From: Paulownia fortunei
Lineage: Eukaryota; Streptophyta; Magnoliopsida; Lamiales; Paulowniaceae
DNA length: 64,000 bases
Reading direction: 5' to 3'
NCBI GenBank assembly: GCA_019321725.1
Contig: CM033121.1
Span: forward strand, 10,416,001 to 10,480,000
Shown here: piece after piece, positions 51,146 to 61,383 of the stretch
Layout of the letters: the number at the start of each line of letters is the position of its first letter
Numbering within the stretch: the first letter of the stretch is position 1
Notes under the pieces: model-generated
Told to the model about the DNA's origin: nothing
What the model saw: only the letters and a program-made list of their open reading frames with translations
The model's database searches: none
Position numbers and translations under genes: made by a program

Positions 51146-51564
51146 AATTCCAACAACAAAAGAAGCAAGTATTCACTCCAAGAAATCTAAACCAGTGGAA
51201 GAAAGGAGAGCAAAAATTAAGCCAAGGGAATGAAAAGCGTCCTAGAGTTGGACAAACTTCTTCTACAATTGAAAGGCCTAAATGTACTAAGTGTGGGAAG
51301 AATCATTTTGGGGAATGCTATAGTGGTACTAATCGTTGCTTTAAGTGTAAAAAGCCTGGACATATAGCAAAGGATTACCCAACAGTACAGGGGAAAGTTC
51401 AGGGGAGAGTGTAGGCAATGACACAAGAACAAGCTGATGTAGATGCTTCCGTAGTCACAGGTACTATTTTAATTTCTGGGATACCTGCAATTGCATTGAT
51501 AGATTCTGGATCTATGCATTAATTTGCATCATGTGCATTTGTGAGAAAATTGGGCATTACAGGT
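51146..51564 (+). pseudogene. gag zinc knuckles and protease start
   Basis: The plus strand reads CTKCGKNHFGECYSGTNRC and FKCKKPGHIAKD (about 51274-51375), two zinc knuckles that bind the RNA genome. A stop follows at about 51412, then ISGIPAIALIDSGSMH, the retropepsin active site (D-S-G), another stop and FASCAFVRKLGIT. The coding sequence then runs straight into LTR sequence at about 51565, so the rest of pol is deleted. Confidence 0.88.
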
Positions 51565-52800
51565 TAGAATCAATTTAAGTTAGAATCAAGTTTACGTCAT
51601 TTTAATTCGGATTGAGTTCATGTTTTAAGGGCTGCCCTAATAATTATGTTTAAATTATTAGTTATTTAATGGCTTCCCTAATGTTTAATGTCTTGAATTA
51701 GTAGTAAAATATGGAGTATGCATTATTTTTAAGGTTATGTAATTGATATGTAATTCTTTACAAAAGATTGAAAAGTGTATATAAACTTTAACTAGAATAG
51801 ACTAAATGATTTATAAAAAGGATATTAAATAGTACATGATTTGATTATGTTAGGCCTTTAACACATCCTATCTTCCAAAGAGATTGGCCTTTTCACTTAG
51901 CACAAAGTGGACTTGAGGTAAGTTGAAGCTTTCATTTGGTGTATCACAAGAATCATATAATGTTGTTCATGTTTTAATGTGATTGTTATTATTTTTCAAA
52001 TGATGTAATGTTTGATACATTTATGGTTCATGAAACATGACACTATTAAGAATATAATGAGATTTTTAAAAAAGGAAGTATGGTACTTGATTGATGGTCG
52101 GGTAGACAAGGGACGCGGGAGGAACCGACGGACCCAACAAATGGTGGCAAATACTTGAGGTTGAAAAACCGATATAGGAAAGCCATAATGAATGAGATAG
52201 AATACGGCTAATACCTGAGGTTGAAAGACCAAGTATGGAAACCCCGTATTAGTTCTCTTATTGACCAATTATTATGAACAGGTTCCGAAAACTATGGTCT
52301 ATCGCTATTAGTTAGGTACCACACTTCAAGGGCCCTAAAGAATGATTTATGAAAGAAAGTAATTAAATTGAATATTGCATTTAATCATTTATGTGATTTG
52401 TATGTACGCTATTTGTTATTGCATTAGTTTCACCTTACTGAACCTTTAGCTCATTAGATTCATGTGATGCAGATGGAAATGTACAGGTTTAGAGATTGAC
52501 TGAGTCTCTAAAGTGGCCGGATAGAGATTTGTTCATATGCCATGCTTCGACCTGTTTTGTAGTTTATTTTGAAAACTCTATTTTGTTTTTAAATAAGCCG
52601 CTCTGTTATGGTTTGTAAACTGATGTACTCAGTTTTGTAATATGTATATAGTGTTTAAAATGATTCAAGCTCTCTCTTATAGCTAAAAATGGGAACTTTT
52701 ATTAAAACCATAACTTTAGTATTGATGAAAAAAATTAACATTTCTTGACTTAACTGTATCAGCTTGTTTAGGCTCTGTAGTTAGGTTAAGGGATGTTACA
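51565..52800 (+). repeat. 3' LTR, 5'-truncated
   Basis: Aligns to the last 1.2 kb of the 5' LTR (from about 49728). It ends GGATGTTACA and is followed by the CGTAA target duplication. The first roughly 1.05 kb of the LTR went with the internal deletion. Confidence 0.88.
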
Positions 52801-52805
52801 CGTAA

Positions 52806-55486
52806 GCTTAACTTTAAGGGATGAAATGTGTCGTTATTTAAGAGTTTATCTTAAGCATGATACCGCTTTATCTGGTAGGCATGCGTGTTGGCCTCAGATC
52901 GCAAGCTCCTCAAGTTGTGAGTGTAAGCCCTTTTGGTCTTAGGTGCATGTAGACTCCTCAGGTCTTAAGCACGCATAAGCTACTCATGATATGGCGGGGG
53001 CACTTTATATTAGGAGTGTGATCATTAACTCTTTGCCTTAACTTAACCAATCTTTGGTCAATGAAGCTTTGTCTCGACTATAAGTTTAGTGTTGAGTGAG
53101 CGAGCTTCACCTCTAACGCACTAAATGTTGGGATGAAGAAGCCTTTCCTCTAATGCACTACTTTGAGCCTATATCTAGGAAATTTTAATGTCTCTAGCTA
53201 GGGACTTAAAATTTTCCTCTTGAGAGTTTGAATTTTTGCTTTTTATCCTTGAAGTCATGTATCATGCATTGGCTAGGAAAGTTTGAATTTTTCTCTAACG
53301 ACATGTGTCATGCATTGACTAAGAGAGTGATTTTCATGAAGTCAAGGGGTTGTCATGTTCCATCGAGTTGGGTCTACATGAATCAAACACAGAGCTCGAC
53401 ATGTGCATTATTGGGGACACGTAATCGTGGGGCTCAACTTGCCAGGGTGCAACACGAGGGTGGCCTCGAGTTACTATGTGCATGGAGTCATGGGCGGCTC
53501 CTAAGCTACAGGTCAAGACTCCCCCTCCCTTGGCCAGATCAAGCACGAGGCTCGACCTTAGGGCCATGCGCCAGGTCGAGCACATGGTTGAACCTGACCT
53601 TCTTAGGCGAGTCGAGCCTGAGGAAAAAATGATGTTTCTTTTCCTTTCATCATTATGTTTGGTTTGGGTCCTTTATCGAGATCCCTTTAGTTGATGGGGG
53701 ATATATGATTATTTTATTTCCTTAGATTTTTCTGAAAAAACATCTTTTCAATATGATCTATGGACTTAGGGATCTTCAATATTTTGTGAATTTTTCGGCT
53801 TAGAATAGCGTGGGAGTTGGATGGGAGTAGAGTCTAATGAGTTATTTTCTAGTGATTCATGCTCTTTAACTCATAATATCTTGCTAGTCTTTATGTGGGA
53901 CATTAAGTCTTTCCTCGTTGTACAAGTTGGTGCTTTCTCGAGTTAACCAGAGGACGCTTCACCATTTACTTGGCATATTTTTCTTTGATTTTTGGTTTTG
54001 GTGACTCCTCTTTTATTGGTTCGTAGTTAAGTGAGTTGATCTGGGCGTTCTTCTTTTTTTGTAGAGAAATCCACTATGATGGGTCCTTTTACTACTTGTT
54101 GGATACCGTGACCATCTCCTCTCACTACTCTTATCGGGAGGGGTCGTTTCCCCTTTGAGGAGATGTCATGCCTCGCATTGATGAGAGTCAAGTTGCGACA
54201 CCTTCTATGGTTATCAAAAGGTCTTTTCTCCATGCCTTGTTATGCCAATATTATTTCTGTCTGTCAAGTTGCTTTAGTCAAGCTGATAAGTGAACAAGCT
54301 CTCTAAGGGGCTGTCTGCTTACCATGTCATGTTAGTTTATGGTCTTAACTCCTTGTACGTCTATTACTGCTTTACTTTCATTGTTGATTCACCTATCATG
54401 CTAGTTGGCCGATATGGCATTAGCTTTTGTGTTTTTGGCACTTGATACTTTTTAGAGGGAGATGTCATTCATTTATCCGAAGATGTCTGATATTATTGAA
54501 GTAGTTGTCGAGGAGTTTTCTCCTGCTCAAGTTGATGTTGTTGGCGCACAATGGCACCATCAGAGAATGGAGCCCTTTAATATTGAGGCTTTGTTTTGGT
54601 TGCTATAAGCTTGTTGTTAGCTTCTATGCCATCATCTTTATCACTGGTGTGTTTTACTTTGTTTTTTCTATTGATGTGCATTTTGTGTTTGTAAGAAGGC
54701 TTAGTGTTTATCTTTACTCCTTATAGATATAGTGCTACCCTTTCTTCATGCTTGATGAAACACTTAGGATACATTCGCTGGTATTATTCGAGGGTCTTGT
54801 TGTAACTTTGTCCTTGCGCCTTCATTGCACTTATCAAATGAATTGGAATTTTTTTTGCCCCTTTTATTATGTTGAGCTTGTTGATAGACTGTAAGGAGTA
54901 TCTTTCCTGATGTCCTTCAATATACTTCTCATGGAGGCTTTGCTTTCATGCACTTTATCTTCGTTGAGGGACTTAGTAGAAATTTTCTTCGTTTCGTCCC
55001 TCAAGGACTATAAGGTTTAGGTCGTAGCCTTGGGGCCTTCATATTTAATGGGTGCTCATTAAGCAAAGTTTGCAAGATATTTATCTATGTAATGCTACTT
55101 TGAGCATTTTGTCATAAAGATGGTGGTTGAAACAAGATTTTGCTTTTAAGCATTAGCTCTAAGGCTACGTTTGAAATATATTCACTTATTTGAAGTGTTA
55201 TCTTAAAGGTGTGGAGTTTCAATATTATTTAAATTACTGGCTTGTTAAGCGATGTTGCTTACAATATCGATGTTATTTGAAGCATCATTTAAGGACATCG
55301 CTTGAAGTGTTGGCTTAATAGGTAATGCTATTTAAATCTTTGACGCTGTTTGAAGAATCAACTAAAGACACTGTTTGAAGTGTTAACACTATTTGAAGTG
55401 TTTTGATTAAGTGATGCTGTTAAGCATTGATGTTGTTTGCAGCGTCAACATTATTTGAAATACCGGCCTAAAGATGCTGTTTGAAG
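52806..55486. other. GC-richer noncoding repeat DNA, probably an old gypsy element
   Basis: No intact gene. The composition and phrases such as GGTCGAGCACATGG and TCGAGCCTGAGG resemble the DNA around 45350-45800. The frames at 53228-53694 and the minus-strand frame at 54027-54233 have no domain I can recognise. The last 300 bp are a degenerate TTTGAAGTGTT repeat. Confidence 0.45.
55160..55486 (+). repeat. Degenerate short tandem repeat
   Basis: Many imperfect copies of a 20-45 bp unit centred on CTGTTTGAAGTGTT or ATTTGAAGTGTT, with GATGCTGTT spacers. It ends exactly where the element B LTR begins. Confidence 0.7.
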
Positions 55487-56736
55487 TGATGAGTGGGTTT
55501 TATACCCAATAATTGAGTACCTTTTGCTTAACTTCTTGATTCGTTTTCAAGATTTTTGTGAATTTGATTATCATTTTTAGTATTTGTTTTGCAGATTTGA
55601 GGATGAAGAAAGAATGCCACTTGGATGTATAAAATCTACGTTCATCTTACATTAAAAAAAAACTCGACTATTTCAGTAGCTACAATGCCTAGGCGCTGCA
55701 GCTGCTGGAAAATAAACATTTTCTAGTGAAGGCAGTGCCTAGGTACTGCCAGGCGGACAAAATAAAGGCAAAAATAGAATTTTTGCCCTCTTTAGGGAAT
55801 CTCCCGTCAATTGTAAGTGTTCCAAGAGCCTCCAAATCAGTTTTGAGAGGGGGAAGAGAAGAGAAAACAAGCTACAGAAGAAGGAAAAAGAGAAGAAGAG
55901 AAGAAGAAGAGAAGAGAATTCTTCCATGATTTGAGAAGAAGACATTTACAAGGGAAGAAACTCATTCTCTTCCAAGTTCCATTTTATTTTCCTCTTTCTT
56001 TCTTTAATTCTGTTCATGAATATTGTTAAGTTATTATTCATTTTTACCATTATGAACAATTTTTTTTTCTAGGGTTGTGATGTAATCTAATTAAGATGTT
56101 TTGAATATTTGTATCAATTCAATTCTTGATTTATTTTCAAGTTGAGTTTTCTATATGGTTCATAATACTTTCAATTATTTGGCCACTAATTGCATGATTT
56201 GCTAATCATATTGACTCGGGAGGTAATATATGTATCTAGTTCTATGTGTAGAAAATCATAAATTACATATGAGATAGGAATATAATTGCATGATTTGTGT
56301 AGTCTTGTTGGAGATCTATAGAATCTAATGAAATGTTGATTGTTGTAATTCATATAGGAATATAGTGGGTTAACAATTGATGATATTTTTGTTAGACCTC
56401 AGGAGGGGCTAGTAGATAATTTAGGAATTCTCGACTATCACTTGAAAAATAAATTGAGATTGATGAGATAAATTATTCAATTCGGATTAATTATGGTGCA
56501 ATCATAACCCTAGGCTTTTAAGTTTTTTGAATTTCATCATTAATTGATTTTGATTATTAGTTAGTTTGGATAGATTTAGTTTGTAATCATAAACACCCAC
56601 TTTCATTTATGCAAATAAAATTGGAGTTAACATAATTTTGGTACTTAATAATTCAACAGTCCTTATGGGAACGATACTTACTCATCATTTTATTGCTTGT
56701 CTATGATAATGTGCACTTGCGCTCATAAAATTCGCA
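55487..56736 (+). repeat. 5' LTR of element B (Athila/Tat-like)
   Basis: 1250 bp, TGATGAGTGG to TTCGCA, followed by a primer-site-like motif at about 56746-56762 (TGGTACCATTATCGGGGA). It has two CCTAGG-centred palindromic motifs (about 55688 and 55738). The 3' LTR lies outside the window. Confidence 0.82.
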
Positions 56737-56745
56737 ATAAGTTTT

Positions 56746-56763
56746 TGGTACCATTATCGGGGA
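56746..56763 (+). other. Primer binding site of element B
   Basis: TGGTACCATTATCGGGGA, comparable to the tRNA-Asp-type site of Athila/Tat elements, with substitutions. Confidence 0.65.
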
Positions 56764-56929
56764 CTGTTTTGTTTTGTTAATATCTATACCAAGTAACTCT
56801 GATTTTAATTTGAATTTTTCTTGTATTTTTTTTCTTATTTTTATTTTTCTTTTATTGTTTGAGTGTGTCCTTGTTTATCATCGCAATTGTTTTCTCATGT
56901 ATGTGAGATGAGCAGAAAGTGGTAGACAA

Positions 56930-57556
56930 GATGACATATAATGTAAACTATTAGCCAACTGAATATGACATGACAAATCAAGCTTCAACTCAGGCCTTTG
57001 AGATTAATTGAGTAGATACCATTAATGCATTGATTGCTCAAGTAGAAGTCCTTTCTAAATAGTTGGAGAAATTTTTTGCAACAAATACTATTCATTCACC
57101 ATTCAAGGTACATGAGTCATATGGTGCTTTTCATACATGAACATAATACTAAGAGAAAAACCCACCACCATATGTCGAGCATGCTGAATATGAGTGGAAT
57201 TACAACCAGCTGCAAAATTATCCTCTCTCCAACACTTATAATTAAGGATGGCCAAATCATTCTAATGCTTCATGGAGAAATGATGAGAATATGATATGGC
57301 ATACAACTAGTTACCCACCATTAGAGAAGAAGCAAAGCCTTGAAGAAGCATTAGCTCAATTCCAAAGTACTACCAACCAAATCTTGTTGCGAACTGAACT
57401 TAGTAATCTATCACAAGAGAATAAGTTTAGTCTTAAATAAGCAATGGCTCAATTAGTAAACACCTAGAGCTAATTCATGTTGGAAGCTACAACAGTTATC
57501 CAAAATCCATCATCACAAATTCAAAACTTGGAGATCCAAATTAATGAGATGGATAA
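56930..57556 (+). pseudogene. Element B gag remnant, interrupted by element C
   Basis: Broken frames include INALIAQVEVLSK, YVEHAEYEWNYNQLQNYP, LEEALAQFQSTTNQ and IQNLEIQINEMDN. They resemble the C-terminal gag linker of the Athila/Tat type (compare SNTYNEGWNDHPN in element C with SNTYN here). The coding sequence stops at GATAA, where the next LTR begins. Confidence 0.7.
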
Positions 57557-58896
57557 TGATAAGTGCATATTTTTATATTTATTTGTATCAATTCTTCTAT
57601 GTCTTCTTTGATTTGTTCTTGTTAATAATAGGTTTTTATTAATGTTTTGTGTGTGATAGGAGTTTGAGAATGAAAAGATCAAAAATGACCCAAAACGAAG
57701 TTGAAAGAAGCATTCTTGGGCTAAATTGACACGGTTCTATTACGGCAGTATTTGTATTTTGGAAATAAATGTCTGATCCAAAGATCTATTGACCTTATTC
57801 TTATCTTATTGGAAAGATAAGAGATGTATCTACAACTTTAATGTTGGCAACTTTTCCCAATTCAATTGATTTCAAAGAGTAAAATTCGGTTAAAGAGTCA
57901 AATATGCACTGAAACTTCTAGATATGGCATTCTTTGTATATTTAGGATAATGCTCTCCAAAAATGTGATATTGATCTAATTCAAGTGTCTATAGAAAGTT
58001 AACAGATAGGTCTACAATTGTTATGAAGATACCAAAGGCCAATTCAACTTAGAAAGAGGTCAAAAATCAGTTGAAAAGGATAAATAGTATCAGACAGCCA
58101 TTTTGGAGAAGAAGAAAATAGTAGCAACGGCACCTAGGCACCCTGTTTCAGCGCCTAAGCACCGTGCTTACTGCCCTATTTGATAAATATGGCACCTAGG
58201 CACCATATTATAGCACCTAGGTGCTGTCCATGTGACAAAACTAATGCTTTTGGTTGGAGTGGTGGCAAGTGGCAATCCTTTATATGGGATATTTTTGTTA
58301 ATTGCAATGGAAAACATAATCTAAGTTAAATGACCCGAGCTTGTGTGGCTGTTGCTTAGATCAATCTATCTTTCTTGTTTTAATGCATCCATTTTATTAA
58401 ATCTAGAGAGCTTATTCTAGGTTGTTTGGTGGGTAGAGAATTAGATAAATAACTTGTTCTATCTAACGAGCAACTAAGAAAAGATTGGGGTAGTGGAGCT
58501 TGTTATTACCTATGGTTTGATAATTTCATTGACAAATTGTTCATAATATTGATATGACATTATAACTCATTGTCTAGTGGTGGCGAATGAAACCTCAACC
58601 TACTTTAATCACTTGTTGCTTATTGATTTAATTTTCATTGCTTTGAATTTTAATTTCTGCAACTTAGTTAATCAACTCAATCCCCCAAAAACGTTTATTG
58701 TTTATTTTTAGAGTTTGCTTGTTGAAGTCTTAGTTTTATGTTAGTAATTTTGAAGTTAAAATTCTTAGTTAGTTGAGTCGATAGTAAATCAATTAGCCTT
58801 GATCCTTGTGGGATCGAATTTTACTCACACTATACTTATTAAATTTTTTTATTGAAGAGTAAGGTTTAAATTTGGTAGGCCTATGACAACCGATCA
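57557..58896 (+). repeat. 5' LTR of element C
   Basis: 1340 bp, TGATAAGTGCATATT (same start as the 34096 LTR) to CGATCA. It contains four CCTAGG-type palindromic motifs between about 58132 and 58225. Confidence 0.85.
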
Positions 58897-58902
58897 AATT
58901 TT

Positions 58903-58920
58903 TGGCGCTGTTGCAGGGGA
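58903..58920 (+). other. Primer binding site of element C
   Basis: TGGCGCTGTTGCAGGGGA, six bases after the LTR. It is the best-preserved tRNA-Asp-type primer site in the window. Confidence 0.8.
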
Positions 58921-59004
58921 TCAAACGTCTAATTGATTTATAATCCTTTTCAATTTTTGTTTTACTTTACTTAGTTTAATTTATTTTATTTTTTAATTGT
59001 AAAT

Positions 59005-60117
59005 ATGACTTTATATTTTCAACAATTCATCACCCACAATGATTTACAACCGCCACTTAAGAGTGCCAATGAGGTGCACACATCATTTCTTGAACAAAAA
59101 CTCTCACACCTTACCTTTTTAGTGCAAGAAATGGTTGTAGGGCAACAAGTCAAAGCATGTGGAGTATGTTGCATGGTAGGACATCCCACGAATATGTGTC
59201 CATCCCTACAAAAAGGTTCTATGGAGCAAGCAAATATGATTGGTGGTTTTCCTGGTCAACCAAGGCAAAGGTATAATCCCTTCTCTAACACTTATAATGA
59301 AGGATGGAATGATCACCCAAATTTGAAATACGGAAACCAACAACAACAACCCACTCCATTTCAAATGCCAAACCAACCACTGAATTTTCTCCAATCGAAT
59401 GTGCAACCACCCTTCCAATCTCCATAACAATCAGACACATCCTTGGAGGATCTCGTGAAAGCACTTGCTATCAATAATATGCAATTTCAACAAACCACAC
59501 AAACCCATCTCCAACATATTGAGAATCAAGTAGGGCAAATAACTAGTAGCTTAAGCTGATTGGAAATTCAGGAATGGGGCAAGTTACCTTCATAATCCAT
59601 GGAGAATCCTAAGGAAGATGAAAGTGCCATGACTCTTAAAATAGGGAAACAATTGGAGTCTCCTAGCTTGCTAACAAAAGGAGTATCCAATGAGGTTAAG
59701 AATGGTGAGACAAGCACTACCGTTTATTCCTTAAATGATTCTCACTTTTCTACTCATCTACCACTCATAGTCAAGGAGAATCCAATGTCGGTAACCACTT
59801 ATATACCTCTCTCTCATACTTGTGTAACACCTCCATCTTTTCCTACCAGATTAGTAAAGTCTAAGAAAGAGGAGCATGAAAAGGAGATCCTTGAAATTTT
59901 TCAAAAAATGGAGATAAACATTTCTTTTCTTGATGCCATGAATCAAGTGCCCCACTATGCCAAATTTCTTAAAGAGCTATGCACCAACCAATGGAAGTTG
60001 AGAGGGGATGAAAAAACACCTACAATGGAGCTTAAACCAATTCCGAACCATTTCAAATATGTCTACTTGAGTGAGAAAGAAAGACTATTAGTTCGCATTG
60101 CTAAAAACTTCACTTAA
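59005..60117 (+). pseudogene. Element C gag and protease-flank remnant
   Basis: 59005-59427 includes CGVCCMVGHPTNMC, a zinc knuckle of the gag C terminus, followed by a Gln/Pro-rich tail (YGNQQQQPTPFQMPNQP). It ends at a TAA where Gln is plausible. 59599-60117 continues with ILEIFQKMEINISFLDAMNQ and YAKFLKELCT, the stretch before the protease. It then jumps to PTMELKPIPNHFKYVYL, which normally lies after the protease and before RT. A precise deletion therefore removed the protease. The gag N terminus is also absent. Confidence 0.85.
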
Positions 60118-61383
60118 GTACTAAAAGACAAACTTTTCTAGGTGTTTTGAAATCATAAGATGGTGATTGGATGGACGATGGAAATGTTAGCATATATTGA
60201 TCAATAAAAAAGGAGGCGATGTCGGGCTGAGGACGTTAAACTAAGCGTTTATTGGGAGGCAATCCAACAGATGAAAAATAAGTCATGGAGAGCTTACAAC
60301 CACATATTTGATTTCTCTAACTCTCATTCTCTTTTCTTTATATCCATTTTATTTTATATAGTTCTTTTATTTTGCTTTGTTTGTAAATAATCCAACCCTA
60401 TTGCATTTAATTCTTTATTTTAGTAGCTTAGGCTTACATTGAGGACAATGTAAGAATTAAGTGTGGGGGAAGGATTTAGACTTACATTTTTTTATATTTT
60501 TTTTATTGTTTGAGTCCTAAGTCTTCTTCTAATTTCTATGATGAGAATTGAGCATGAATAATATGGTTTGTTTGACGATAGGTGTTGTTTTAGACCTTGA
60601 TGATATTCTTTGGTTGATTTATTTTTTGTGATGATCAAACTCAACTCTTTTTGCACAAACAGCTATGTTCTTTGGTATGGAAAAAATATGTCAAAATAGG
60701 TAGTTCTTATACCCTCACTTTAATTATTACTTAGGTTTTGACTCTTTCGGAGGTCTATTAAGGCGAACAATTGATTGAGTATCACTTGAAAAATGATTAT
60801 GGCACTAAGCTTTCTAGCACCATAGCCAAATCAACTTGTTCCCCTTATGATGTTCCAAGAAGAACATCCCCCATAGTGAGCCACTTTGAGCCTTTTATTG
60901 AATAAGCTATTTCATTGGTAACCATATCTTCTCACCTATCCTAGATACACTATTATCCTACCCTTGTTCTAAAAATAAATTGGAACTTGAGAGACACTTC
61001 AATGATAAGGTGAGCTTGCAAAAGAAATTTGGGGTGAAATAGAAGATAAGTGTGGGGGAGCTAAGAAAAAAGAAGAAAGAAAGAAAAGAAGGAAGAAAGT
61101 TGCAAAATAAAAATAAAAAAAGGCTTATTGAGAGTTGCAACTAAAATGGGATAATGCAAAGTTGATGAGAATGATAAAGAAAGGTCCAACACAATAATAT
61201 TAGGCCCCAATGTTGAAACTTGTGGATTATGAGAATCATTTCTTGATGAAATTTATGTCTCTCATTTCATGAAGTTTTTAGAATTTTTGTTGCATCCTAT
61301 CCCTTTCTTTCTTATGCCACACACTACCCTTTGACCCCATTACAACTATTGTTTAAGACCTTTTAATTTCATGTGGTGCCTTC
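60118..61383. other. Untranslated 3' internal region of element C
   Basis: A block at about 60215-60270 (GTCGGGCTGAGGACGTTAAA) is the kind of sequence found just after integrase in Athila/Tat elements. Then come a GTGTGGGGGAAGG tract (60460) and the region homologous to 43180-43990. Confidence 0.7.

Larger units (their letters stand above)
48671..52800 (+). mobile_element. Tekay/Del-like gypsy element, internally deleted and rearranged
   Basis: The CGTAA at 48666-48670 is repeated at 52801-52805, so both LTRs belong to one insertion. 5' LTR 48671-50951, interior 50952-51564 (only about 0.6 kb), 5'-truncated 3' LTR 51565-52800. The interior lacks the primer site, RT and integrase. Part of gag is inverted. 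The lineage is inferred from the DSGS-type protease, gag motif and very long LTR. Confidence 0.88.
57557..61383 (+). mobile_element. Element C: gag-only Athila-like element nested in B
   Basis: 5' LTR 57557-58896, primer site at 58903, gag C-terminal part, a short pol leftover, then the untranslated region homologous to 43180-43990. Protease, RT, RNase H and integrase are missing. It is cut by element D at 61384. Its 3' LTR would lie beyond the window. Confidence 0.82.

Noticed and set aside
53228..53694. Overlapping frames of 134, 83 and 72 codons in GC-richer DNA
   Set aside because: Open on both strands in a GC-rich repeat patch, with no recognisable domain.
58903..58930. tRNA-Asp gene similarity
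   Set aside because: Only the 3' end complement is present, in the primer-site position. There is no cloverleaf.
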